Part shown: positions 26,406-35,501 of the stretch, piece after piece | Numbering within the stretch: the first letter of the stretch is position 1 | Layout of the letters: every line of letters begins with the position of its first letter | Assembly: GCA_017643025.1 (NCBI GenBank) | Contig: JAEPOG010000006.1 | Location: 124,001-188,000, forward strand | Reading direction: 5' to 3' | Source of the DNA: Rhizobiaceae bacterium | Lineage (GTDB): Bacteria > Pseudomonadota > Alphaproteobacteria > Rhizobiales > Rhizobiaceae | Length of the DNA stretch: 64,000 nucleotides | Made by a program: the position numbers and the translations under genes | Notes under the pieces: model-generated | Told to the model about the DNA's origin: nothing | Databases searched by the model: none | The model's input: only the letters and a program-made list of their open reading frames with translations

Positions 26406-28859
26406 ATGGTTAGACTTCTCGGCTATTTTTTCGGCATTGGCGTGGTGCTCGCACTGCTCGCTGCTGCCGGAGTGGCGCTCTATATAGGCGACGTCTCCAA
26501 GGACCTGCCGGACTACGAGGTTCTGGCTAAGTATGAGCCGCCGGTGACGACGCGCGTCCATGCAGCGGACGGCGCGTTGATGGCCGAGTTTGCCCGCGAA
26601 CGCCGTCTCTATTTGCCGATTCAGGCCGTCCCCGACCGCGTCAAGGCGGCGTTTCTGTCGGCCGAGGACAAGAACTTCTACACGCATCCCGGCGTCGACT
26701 TCACCGGCCTCGTCCGCGCGGTGATCACCAACGTGCAGAATATGGGGACCGGCCGCCGGCCGGTCGGCGCGTCGACCATCACGCAGCAGGTTGCGAAGAA
26801 CTTCCTCCTGTCCTCGGACCAGACCTACGAGCGCAAGGTGCGGGAGATGATCCTCTCTTTCCGCATCGAGCAGGCCTACACCAAGGACCGGATTTTCGAG
26901 CTCTACCTGAACGAGATTTTCTTCGGCCTTGGTTCCTACGGCATTGCAGGCGCTGCGCTGACCTATTTCGACAAGTCGGTGAACGAACTGACGCTTTCGG
27001 AAGCGGCGTATCTCGCCGCGCTCCCCCGCGGCCCTTCCAACTACCATCCGTTCCGCTACACCGAGCGCGCCATCGAGCGCCGCAACTGGGTCATCGAACA
27101 GATGGTCGAGAACGGCTACGTCGAACCCGACGAAGCCGAGAAGGCGAAGGCATTGCCACTCGGTGTGAAGCCCCGGCGCGGCGGTACATATCTGTTCGCC
27201 GGTGAGTACTTCACCGAGGAAGTGCGCCGCCAGCTGATCGCGCGTTATGGCGAGGACGCGCTTTATGAAGGCGGCCTGTCGGTGCGCACTTCGCTCGACC
27301 CCGAGATGCAGCTGGTTGCCCGCAAGGCGTTGCAGAACGGCCTGATGAAATACGACACGCTGCGCGGCTACCGCGGCTCGATCACGACGATCAGCATAAA
27401 CGGCGACTGGGGACCGGCGCTCTTCGAGGTGCCCGGCCTGGACGATGTTCCGGAATGGAAGGTCGCGGTCGTGCTCGAATCGGGCGAGGGCGGCCTGACG
27501 GTCGGCCTGAAGCCTCCGGCAACGGTGTCCGGTGAAGTCGGCGAAGGTCGGATCACCGGAACGGTATCGCTCGAGAACATGAGCTGGGCCATGCGCCACA
27601 CCGTGGACGGCAAGCTCGTGAAGGCGCAGTCGCCGGCCGAGGTGCTCAAGCCCGGCGAAGTTGTCTATGTCGAGGCAGCCGACGAAGAGGGGGCGTACCA
27701 GCTTCGCCAGGTTCCGGAAATCGGCGGTGGACTGGTGGCGATGGACCCGCACACAGGCCGCGTATTGGCGCTGGTCGGCGGTTTCTCCTACGCCTCGTCG
27801 GAGTTCAACCGCGCCACGCAGGCCTACCGCCAACCAGGTTCATCGTTCAAGCCGATCGTCTACGCAGCGGCGCTCGACAACGGCTATACTCCTGCCTCTG
27901 TTGTGCTCGATGCGCCGATCCGCATCGTGTCCGGCGGCCAGGTGTGGGAGCCCAAGAACTACGGCGGCCAGTTCGCCGGGCCGTCTACTCTGCGCGCCGG
28001 CATCGAACGCTCACGTAACCTGATGACGGTGCGGCTGGCCAATGACATGGGCATGCCGCTGGTCGCCGAATATGCCGAACGTTTCGGCATCTATGACGAT
28101 ATGAACCCGGTGCTCGCCATGGCGCTCGGGTCGGGCGAGACGACCGTGATGCGCATGGTGTCCGCCTATTCGGTGATGGCCAATGGTGGCAAGCAGATCA
28201 AGCCGTCGCTGATCGACCGCATCCAGGACCGCTACGGCAAGACCGTGTTCAAGCATGACGAGCGCAGCTGCGAAACCTGTGTCGCGGAGAGCTGGAATGG
28301 CCAGCCGGAGCCCGAACTCGTCAACAACGCCGAGCAGGTGCTCGATCCGATGACAGCCTATCAGATCACCTCGATGATGCAGGGTGTCGTCCAGCGCGGA
28401 ACGGCCGTTACCGTGTCCGAGCTTGGCTTCCCGATCGCCGGCAAGACGGGAACGACGAACGACGAAAAGGACGCCTGGTTCATCGGCTACACGCCCAATC
28501 TCGTCGTTGGGGTCTACATGGGCTACGACAAGCCAAGGCCGATGGGCCGCGGCGCAACGGGCGGTGGACTGGCCGCGCCGATTTTCAAGGAATTCATGGG
28601 CGAGGTTCTCGCAGGCACCAACCCGGTGGATTTCGAGGTGCCGGAGGGCATGAAGCGGATCGCCGTTGACCGGAAGACGGGCATGCGCGCCGAGGCCGGT
28701 CAGGCTGGAGCGATCACGGAGTACTTCAAGCCCGGCACCGGCCCTGCGGACAGCTACTGGGTGATCGGCATGGAGGAACTGGAAGGCGAAGACCGGGCGA
28801 ACTTCATCTCCCCGCAGGCCAACCAGGCGATCAACTCCGGCGGTGGCGGGCTCTATTAG
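26406..28859 (+). CDS. mrcA: Penicillin-binding protein 1A (bifunctional transglycosylase/transpeptidase)
   Basis: An 817-residue class A PBP that polymerises glycan strands and cross-links their peptides in the periplasm. One N-terminal membrane anchor (residues about 5-27) precedes the GT51 domain, with catalytic Glu87 in 'SAEDKNFYTHPGVD' and 'GASTITQQVAKNFLL'. The transpeptidase domain has SxxK (Ser479-Lys482 in 'QPGSSFKPIVYA'), an SRN motif in 'IERSRNLMTV' and KTG in 'IAGKTGTTND' near residue 680. The ATG at 26406 follows GGAGCGGGC. Length is normal. The amidase lies upstream and prfB downstream. Confidence 0.96.
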   Translation: MVRLLGYFFGIGVVLALLAAAGVALYIGDVSKDLPDYEVLAKYEPPVTTRVHAADGALMAEFARERRLYLPIQAVPDRVKAAFLSAEDKNFYTHPGVDFTGLVRAVITNVQNMGTGRRPVGASTITQQVAKNFLLSSDQTYERKVREMILSFRIEQAYTKDRIFELYLNEIFFGLGSYGIAGAALTYFDKSVNELTLSEAAYLAALPRGPSNYHPFRYTERAIERRNWVIEQMVENGYVEPDEAEKAKALPLGVKPRRGGTYLFAGEYFTEEVRRQLIARYGEDALYEGGLSVRTSLDPEMQLVARKALQNGLMKYDTLRGYRGSITTISINGDWGPALFEVPGLDDVPEWKVAVVLESGEGGLTVGLKPPATVSGEVGEGRITGTVSLENMSWAMRHTVDGKLVKAQSPAEVLKPGEVVYVEAADEEGAYQLRQVPEIGGGLVAMDPHTGRVLALVGGFSYASSEFNRATQAYRQPGSSFKPIVYAAALDNGYTPASVVLDAPIRIVSGGQVWEPKNYGGQFAGPSTLRAGIERSRNLMTVRLANDMGMPLVAEYAERFGIYDDMNPVLAMALGSGETTVMRMVSAYSVMANGGKQIKPSLIDRIQDRYGKTVFKHDERSCETCVAESWNGQPEPELVNNAEQVLDPMTAYQITSMMQGVVQRGTAVTVSELGFPIAGKTGTTNDEKDAWFIGYTPNLVVGVYMGYDKPRPMGRGATGGGLAAPIFKEFMGEVLAGTNPVDFEVPEGMKRIAVDRKTGMRAEAGQAGAITEYFKPGTGPADSYWVIGMEELEGEDRANFISPQANQAINSGGGGLY

Positions 28860-28973
28860 CCGCCGCCGACCCTCGCCCGATTGTTCAATCCCGCTCGCGC
28901 TTTACAGGTATCGGCGGCGCACCTATGGTCCGCGCCGATTCCAGCCTTGGACGCAATATCCCGAAGGACTGTC

Positions 28974-30105
28974 ATGCGTAACGAAACCGAACTCCTCGTC
29001 GACGAAATCAAGCAGGCGATCGACCTGCTGAGGAGGCATCTTTGACTGGGATCAGGCCGTCAAGCGTCTAGACTATCTGAACAGCCGCGCCGAGGATTCC
29101 TCGCTCTGGGACAATCCGCAGGAAGCCCAGAAGCTGATGCGCGAGCGGCAGACGCTCGAGGACAATATCACCGCGATCAGGGGCCTTTCGCAGGCGCTTG
29201 ACGACAATATCGAGCTGATCGGCCTCGGTGAGGAGGAGGGCGATCAGTCGGTCGTCGCGGATGCCGAAGCCGCGATCCGCTCGCTCTCCGGCGAGATACG
29301 CGCGCGCCAGATCCAGACGCTCCTGTCCGGCGAGGCGGACGCGAACGACACCTATCTCGAAATCCACGCCGGCGCCGGCGGAACGGAAAGCCAGGACTGG
29401 GCGAACATGCTCCTGCGCATGTACACGCGCTGGGCTGACCGCCGGGGGATGAAGGTCGAGGTGCTGGAAATGCACGACGGCGAGGAGGCGGGCATCAAGT
29501 CGGCGACCGTTTTGGTGAAAGGCCAGAACGCCTATGGCTGGCTCAAGACCGAATCCGGCGTGCATCGCCTTGTCCGCATTTCGCCCTATGACAGCAACGC
29601 ACGGCGTCACACCTCGTTCGCCAGCGCCTGGGTCTATCCCGTCGTAGACGATACGATCGAGATCGATATTCCGGAATCCGAGGTTCGCATCGATACCTAC
29701 AGGTCGTCGGGCGCAGGTGGTCAGCACGTCAACACGACAGACTCCGCGGTGCGCATCACGCACATACCGACCGGCATCGCCGTGGCCTGCCAGGCCGAGC
29801 GCTCGCAGCACAAGAACCGCGCCAAGGCTTGGGAGATGCTGCGCTCGCGGCTCTACGAAGAGGAGTTGAAGAGGCGCGAAGAGGCGGCCAGCCAGACCGA
29901 GGCGTCAAAGACCGACATCGGCTGGGGCCACCAGATCAGGTCATACGTGCTGCAGCCCTATCAGCTTGTGAAGGATCTGCGCACCGGCGTGGAGAGCACG
30001 AGCCCATCGGACGTGCTCGACGGCGAACTCGATGAGTTCATGGAAGCCGCCTTGGCCCATCGCATCGAAGGTGGGAGCGGAGCCGAGGTCGAGGACATCG
30101 AATAA
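28974..30105 (+). CDS. prfB: Peptide chain release factor 2, expressed by programmed +1 frameshift
   Basis: RF2 terminates translation at UGA and UAA. The gene needs a +1 shift: the first 23 codons ([20 protein letters not shown], then RHL) end at an in-frame TGA at 29043-29045, and the product continues from GAC at 29044, giving 376 residues from join(28974..29042,29044..30105). The second part carries '[26 protein letters not shown]' with the GGQ motif for peptidyl-tRNA hydrolysis. The stop-codon-recognising tripeptide reads SPY in '[15 protein letters not shown]', where E. coli RF2 has SPF. The gene ends 7 nt before the convergent M23 gene stop. Confidence 0.97.
29031..29046 (+). promoter_or_regulatory. 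RF2 autoregulatory +1 frameshift site
   Basis: The sequence is AGGAGG, CAT, then CTT TGA C. This has the same geometry as the E. coli site (SD-like hexamer, 3 nt, CTT-TGA-C). The internal SD pairs with the 16S rRNA and the slow UGA codon favours slippage of the CTT codon by +1 when RF2 is scarce, so RF2 limits its own synthesis. Confidence 0.95.
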
Positions 30106-30112
30106 TCCGCCG

Positions 30113-31438
30113 CTAGAGCAGCTGGGACACCCGCCGACCGGCTTTGATGAAACGCAGCGGATCGATCGCCGTACCGTTGCGGCGGATCTCGTAGTGAAGG
30201 TGTGCGCCTGTCGAACGCCCGCTCGATCCGACCTTGCCGAGCGTCGTTCCGCGCTCGACGATATCGCCTTCCGACACGCTGATCTTGGACAGATGCGCAT
30301 AGCGCGTCGTCAGGCCGTCGCCGTGGTCGACCTCAACCATTCGTCCGTAACCGCCGTTCCAGCCGGCGGCGACTACGCGGCCCTGGCCGGTTGCCTTCAC
30401 CAGCCTGCCTGAGGGCACCCGGAAATCGAGACCGGCATGCATCGCCGGGGTCTTCAGTATCGGATCGCGACGAATGCCGAAGGTGGAGGAAATCGCATAA
30501 CCCGGTGCCGGGCTGTGGATCGGGAGCAGGGTAGCCCTCTGTTTAACCTCTTCGAGGCGCGTCAAAGCCTCGTCCAGTTCATTGACTCGGGCTTCGAACA
30601 CGTGCCGGTCGTCAATTGCCAATAGCGGACCGCCTATGCCGGAGGTCTCGTCTGCTTCATCGCCAGCATCGAGCCCGACGGCGGCCAGTGCTTCAGTAAT
30701 GGCGTCGGCGGTGCGGTCGGCATCCTGGGCCAGCGTCGTCAACCGCACCATCTGCTCGTCCTCGATGCGCCGCAGCGACTTGTTGATCGCAGCGAACAGG
30801 ATGTCGGCGCGATCGGCCGCCGATGCACTCGGCGCGAAGCCGTGACGCGTGTTCCACAGGGCGAATTCGTCTGGCGCACCGTCTCCCGCTGACTCCAGTG
30901 CTTCGCTTGCGGCCCGGATGGGCGTCTCTGCATCGACGCCGGCGCGGTCTTCCGGCCGCGGATCGGGGACGGGAATCTCGTTCGGCAGCAGTCCGCCGCC
31001 CTCGGCCCGGTCGAGTATCGGCCGCAGCCGGCCATGCCGCGAATAGAGTTGCGACTGGCGCTGCAGAAGTTCCGAGACCTTGGTCTCCATCAGGCGCTGG
31101 TCGAGCAACTGTCGGCTGGTGATGCGGTCGACCTGCGCGCGCAGCGCCGAGATGCGATCTTCGTAAGCTTGCTGCAGCCTGGCCTGCCGCGCCACGCTTG
31201 CGCCGATCAGATCGTCGCGAAGAACGAGATAGGACGTCGCCAGAAGGTACCCGATCGCTACGGCCGCCAGAACCGATCCGACCACCGCGGCAAGCCATGG
31301 GCGGATGGTGAAATGCCTGATCTCGTCACCGCGCGCGATAATGACCGTGTGCGGTTCCGTGCGTCTTCCGAATACGGCGGAATGGGATTTCTGCTGCAAG
31401 GTCACGCCACCCAGAACCAGGGAAAATCTGAGCGGCAT
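30113..31438 (-). CDS. M23 family (LytM-type) metallopeptidase with coiled-coil stalk
   Basis: A 441-residue envelope protein. A membrane segment (about residues 48-68) is followed by a helical coiled-coil region ('ARLQQAYEDRISALRAQVDRITSRQLLDQRLMETKVSELL') and a linker. The C-terminal M23 domain keeps all zinc and catalytic residues: 'HAGLDF', 'VDHGDGLTTRYAHLSKI' and the HLH of 'STGAHLHYEI'. It is therefore predicted to be an active peptidoglycan endopeptidase rather than an EnvC-like activator. A TTAACC sequence lies about 17 nt upstream of the ATG. It converges on prfB and is followed upstream by the peroxiredoxin gene on the same strand. Confidence 0.88.
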   Translation of the reverse strand: MPLRFSLVLGGVTLQQKSHSAVFGRRTEPHTVIIARGDEIRHFTIRPWLAAVVGSVLAAVAIGYLLATSYLVLRDDLIGASVARQARLQQAYEDRISALRAQVDRITSRQLLDQRLMETKVSELLQRQSQLYSRHGRLRPILDRAEGGGLLPNEIPVPDPRPEDRAGVDAETPIRAASEALESAGDGAPDEFALWNTRHGFAPSASAADRADILFAAINKSLRRIEDEQMVRLTTLAQDADRTADAITEALAAVGLDAGDEADETSGIGGPLLAIDDRHVFEARVNELDEALTRLEEVKQRATLLPIHSPAPGYAISSTFGIRRDPILKTPAMHAGLDFRVPSGRLVKATGQGRVVAAGWNGGYGRMVEVDHGDGLTTRYAHLSKISVSEGDIVERGTTLGKVGSSGRSTGAHLHYEIRRNGTAIDPLRFIKAGRRVSQLL

Positions 31439-31517
31439 TACACATTGTTAGGGTTAACAAAGATTTGCCCGTGAGGGCACGCAACCAGTGAAATTGAAGG
31501 TCTCGGCCGGTTTTGGG

Positions 31518-31985
31518 CTATGCCTCGCGCACCGCCTGCAGCACTGCCTCGGCGTGGCCGCGAACCCGGACCTTGCGCCAGATCGACCGGATTCGGCCAT
31601 CAACGCCGATCAGGAATGTTGAGCGCTCGACACCCATGAACCGCCGTCCGTACATGCTCTTTTCGGTCCAAACTCCATAGGCCTCGATGGCGGCCTTTTC
31701 CTGATCAGCGAGCAGAGTCACTGTAAGCCCATGTTTCGCCTGGAATTTTTCGTGGCTGCGTACACTGTCGGGCGAGATGCCGACCACCGCCGCTCCGGCG
31801 CGCTCGAATTCCGCCTCAAGAGCCGAGAAGGCGAGGGCTTCGGCTGTGCATCCTTCGGTATCGTCCTTGGGATAGAAAAACAGCACCAGCAGCTTGCCGC
31901 GATAATCGGACAGCTTGACCGGGTCGCCGCCGGCGCGGGGAAGCTCGAAATCAGGCGCCATGTCCCCCTGCTTCAGCTCAGCCAT
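31518..31985 (-). CDS. bcp: Thioredoxin-dependent thiol peroxidase (Bcp/PrxQ-type peroxiredoxin)
   Basis: A 155-residue peroxiredoxin that reduces H2O2 and organic hydroperoxides. The family start 'KQGDMAPDFELPRAGGDPVKLSDYRGK' and the active site 'FFYPKDDTEGCTAEALAF' are clear, with the peroxidatic Cys at about residue 46. The resolving Cys usually found five residues later in Bcp is Leu here, and no other Cys exists in the chain, so this is a 1-Cys form needing an external thiol. The start is the ATG at 31985 (MAELKQGD); the open frame upstream has no family similarity. The next plus-strand gene starts 97 nt away, divergently. Confidence 0.93.
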   Translation of the reverse strand: MAELKQGDMAPDFELPRAGGDPVKLSDYRGKLLVLFFYPKDDTEGCTAEALAFSALEAEFERAGAAVVGISPDSVRSHEKFQAKHGLTVTLLADQEKAAIEAYGVWTEKSMYGRRFMGVERSTFLIGVDGRIRSIWRKVRVRGHAEAVLQAVREA

Positions 31986-32081
31986 GTCTTTGCCCTTGTT
32001 GGAAAATAGTGAGCGGTCGATATGCTCGCGAAGATATAATGTGCGGGCAAGATTCGTCCAACGCTGGAACACCGCAGCCTC

Positions 32082-35000
32082 TTGAAAGAACCGGTCGCCA
32101 GACACGAGAAGATCCGCTTCCGCCGGGATGAGGTGACGGGACTGCACACCTATCCGTCGGCCTGGCCGGGTTCGCCGCTGGCCTCGCGCTCTCTTGTTCC
32201 TCGTTGGCTCGTTCGCGGCCTGAAGTGGACAGCCCTGGCATTCGGCGCCCTCGTCCTCCTCGTATTTGCGCTGCTGGCGATAATCCCGGCGACTGGCATC
32301 GAAAGCGCCTGGCTGCGTGGGCAAGCCGAACGCGCAATCGCACGCCTTGCCGGCGACGAGGTCGATGTGCGCCTGGGGCGTGCTACCCTGGCCCTCGATC
32401 GCCGTCACTTCCTTGCGATCGGGATCCACGACCTCAGCGTTTCCGGCAAGGCTTCGGGCGAACGCTATGCGCAGGCGGGCAGGCTTGGACTGGGTGTCCG
32501 TTTCTGGCCGTTGCTGTCCGGCAAAGTCGAAGTCGGCTCGGCAACGGTGGCCGACGCAACCATTTCACTGCCGGGCAATGTGCCGGCGGCCGGCGGTGAC
32601 GCATTTGGCTCGGTCCTGTCGGCAGACGGCCTGATAGAACCCGACGGGCTGCTTGACGCGGTTTTCACGGGCATTGACCGGGCCATCGGAGGTCTAGGAC
32701 CGTCTGGGCTCGAAACCGTCACGCTGCGCAATGTAGAATTGGTCGGGGCAGCCGCGCCGGTCATGATCGACACTCTCCGCCTCAGCAATGTGGGCGAGGG
32801 AACAGTCGAGATCGCCGGTTCCGTCGCCATCCTCGACCACATTGCCAAACTCGCGGGCGAGGCGCAGGCTCCGGTGGATCGCGCAGAGGCCTCGCGGTTC
32901 AGCCTCGATGCGACGGTGGCATCGAACGGGCGCACATATGAATTCGGCGGATCCACGCCCGAAGCCCTCAACCGAGTTCTTCTCGGCGACATGTCCCTGC
33001 ACGTGGAGGGCAGGGCGGAACACAATGGCGCGCCGTCCGAAATCTCGCTGTCGGCCACTGTTGCGCCTTCATCGGTCACCATCGGGCCGAACCCGGAAAT
33101 GCAGGCCAATGCCGGCATCGGCGTCAAGCTGACCGGGGGTACCGGATCCCTGTGGATCGAGCGCTTTTATCTTGAGACAGGCAGGTCGCGGTTTGCATTC
33201 AGCGGGCTGATCACGCCGCAACCCGCAACCGACGATGGCGATGGCGAACCGAGTTACGCGTTTCGCCTGATAGGGCCGGACATAAACGTGGCGCCTCTCG
33301 ATTCGCCCGAGCCCGCGCTCGCGGCGATAGCACGGGTCGGCGGCTGGCTTGCTCCCGATGGCCGCCGCATCGTCGCCAATGAGATCGCCGTTGCCACGGG
33401 GCAGGGGGAGGTCATCGGCTCCGGCGCGCTGGAAATTGTGCCCGGCAAGGTGCCGGGCCTATCGCTCGCAATCGCCGTGGCCGACATGCCTGTGAGCCAC
33501 GCCAAGAACCTCTGGCCGTTTTTTGCCGCACCGGCGGCCAGGGAGTGGGCGCTGGCAAACGTGTTTGGCGGCACCGTGCAAAACAGCAGGCTGCTGGTCA
33601 GGGCTGCGCCAGGTCGTCTTGCGCCGGGCATACCCATGACGGCTGAAGAGGTCTCGGGACACTTCGAAGTCGAGAACGCCCGCTTCGATGTTGCCGGCAC
33701 AATTCCGCCCATGCGCGACGCGGTGGGCGTGATCGATTTCGCAGGGACCGATGTCGACATTTCCCTGAAGTCGGGCACCATCTTCACCGAGAGCGGTCGC
33801 ACGCTCAGCGCGCGCAACGGCACCTTCCATATCGACGACGCGCATATCAAGCCGCTCATCGGGCATGTGGACGTCGAGATCGACGGCGCCGCGGCCGCCG
33901 TGCTCGAGGTCGCCGGCTACGAACCGATCAACCTGTCGGACTACCTGCCGATTTCTCCGGACGGGATAAGCGGCATGGCCAAGGGCCGGCTGCAGGCGAG
34001 CATTCCGCTTGCGAACAACGTCTCCCGCGACGATCTCGATTGGTGGCTCGAGCTTGACTACGAGGGATTGGCGCTTGCCGAACCCTATGAGGGGCAGCGG
34101 ATCGAGGACGCCGAAGGCACGATAATCGCGGGTCCGGAAAGCGCGGAGTTCGAGGCAAGCGCGTTGCTCAATGGAATCCGCGGAGAACTTTCGCTCTCCG
34201 AACCGCTCGGCGACGACAAGAGCGAGCGCCGGCGCAAGGCGCGGCTGTTTCTTGAGCCCGGCGATTCCGACAAGCTCTTCGACGGGCTTTCCTCCATGGT
34301 TTCCGGTCCGATGACGCTCGACGTCGAGCAAATCGCGCCGGGCAAGGAGATGGTAAGTGTCGATCTGACCCGGGCTGTCTTCAGTCTGCCGTGGATAGGC
34401 TGGTCGAAAGCGAAAGGCGTCGCCGCTACCGCCGACTTCACGATGATCCGCGATGGCGAGACGGTCACGCTGGAGGATCTGAAGCTGAACGGAGACGGCT
34501 TCGGCGGTGCCGGCACGCTGACGGTGGACGAGCGGGGGCTTGCAAGCGCGCGCTTCGGCAGGATCGGTTTTAGCCCGGGCGACAATATTGCGATGGGCAT
34601 CGATCGCACAGGCGACACCTACATGATCAACGTATCTGGCCAGAAGCTCGATGCCCGGTTCCTGATCAAGGAATTCGCGTCCATGCAGCTTGCATCGGGC
34701 GGGGCTGCCGCGTCCGGGGGCGGAGGGACTTCGGTCCGCGTCGATGCGGAGGTATCGCGTGTCACCGGGTTCAACGGCGAGGAGATGGTCGGTGCAAAAC
34801 TGGCCTACACCGATGCCGCGAGCAATGTGCCGGGCATGCGCATCTCGGTGTCTACGCCTGCCGGTGCACGTGCCACGATCGTCGATGCTTCCGCCGGCGG
34901 CGCTCGCAAAGTCGAGGTGAAAGCCGACGACACAGGAGCGGTGCTTCGTTTTCTCGACGTCTACGACAAGCTGGACGGAGGCCGCGCAGCACTCAGCCTG

Positions 35001-35501
35001 TCGGGTCAGGCCGGAGGCTCGCTGCGCGGGCAGCTCGAAATCCGGGACTTCTCGCTTATCAATGAGGCGGCGCTCCAGTCGATGGTCGATCGCACGCCCC
35101 CGGGGGACAGGCGCTCGCTGAACGAAGCCGTCAGGCGTGATGTCGACGTCTCGCGGGCGCAGTTCCAGCGCGGCTTTGCCAGCGTTGAAATGGGGGGCGA
35201 CACCATTCAGGTGGCCAATGGCGTGGTCAGCGGGGCCACGATGGGCTCGACCTTCGAGGGGACGGTTATCGACCCCGAGGGCAACATGACCATCAACGGC
35301 ACCTTCCTGCCGATTTACGGCATCAACCGGATATTCGGCGAAATACCGGTGCTTGGTCAGTTGCTCGGCAATGGCCGGGGTGGCGGGTTGATCGGCATTA
35401 CCTACCGGCTCTCCGGCCCGGCTGGATCGCCCAATCTGGAGGTGAATCCGCTGTCGATCGTCGCGCCGGGCATATTCCGGTCGATCTTCGAGTATCGCTA
35501 G
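32082..35501 (+). CDS. AsmA-like / YhdP-type envelope protein
   Basis: A very large protein (up to 1139 residues) with a cytoplasmic N-terminus, one membrane helix (about residues 48-68) and a long periplasmic beta-rich region. It ends in an AsmA-like C-terminal domain ('NGVVSGATMGSTFEGTVIDPEGNMTINGTFLPIYGINRIFGEIPVLGQLLG'). Members of this AsmA/TamB/YhdP superfamily are thought to form bridges carrying phospholipids to the outer membrane. The start is uncertain: TTG at 32082 keeps an N-terminal 'EKIRFRRDEV' that looks natural, and a GTG at 32133 is an alternative. The stop overlaps the stop of the convergent antiporter gene within CTAG. Confidence 0.83.
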   Translation: MKEPVARHEKIRFRRDEVTGLHTYPSAWPGSPLASRSLVPRWLVRGLKWTALAFGALVLLVFALLAIIPATGIESAWLRGQAERAIARLAGDEVDVRLGRATLALDRRHFLAIGIHDLSVSGKASGERYAQAGRLGLGVRFWPLLSGKVEVGSATVADATISLPGNVPAAGGDAFGSVLSADGLIEPDGLLDAVFTGIDRAIGGLGPSGLETVTLRNVELVGAAAPVMIDTLRLSNVGEGTVEIAGSVAILDHIAKLAGEAQAPVDRAEASRFSLDATVASNGRTYEFGGSTPEALNRVLLGDMSLHVEGRAEHNGAPSEISLSATVAPSSVTIGPNPEMQANAGIGVKLTGGTGSLWIERFYLETGRSRFAFSGLITPQPATDDGDGEPSYAFRLIGPDINVAPLDSPEPALAAIARVGGWLAPDGRRIVANEIAVATGQGEVIGSGALEIVPGKVPGLSLAIAVADMPVSHAKNLWPFFAAPAAREWALANVFGGTVQNSRLLVRAAPGRLAPGIPMTAEEVSGHFEVENARFDVAGTIPPMRDAVGVIDFAGTDVDISLKSGTIFTESGRTLSARNGTFHIDDAHIKPLIGHVDVEIDGAAAAVLEVAGYEPINLSDYLPISPDGISGMAKGRLQASIPLANNVSRDDLDWWLELDYEGLALAEPYEGQRIEDAEGTIIAGPESAEFEASALLNGIRGELSLSEPLGDDKSERRRKARLFLEPGDSDKLFDGLSSMVSGPMTLDVEQIAPGKEMVSVDLTRAVFSLPWIGWSKAKGVAATADFTMIRDGETVTLEDLKLNGDGFGGAGTLTVDERGLASARFGRIGFSPGDNIAMGIDRTGDTYMINVSGQKLDARFLIKEFASMQLASGGAAASGGGGTSVRVDAEVSRVTGFNGEEMVGAKLAYTDAASNVPGMRISVSTPAGARATIVDASAGGARKVEVKADDTGAVLRFLDVYDKLDGGRAALSLSGQAGGSLRGQLEIRDFSLINEAALQSMVDRTPPGDRRSLNEAVRRDVDVSRAQFQRGFASVEMGGDTIQVANGVVSGATMGSTFEGTVIDPEGNMTINGTFLPIYGINRIFGEIPVLGQLLGNGRGGGLIGITYRLSGPAGSPNLEVNPLSIVAPGIFRSIFEYR

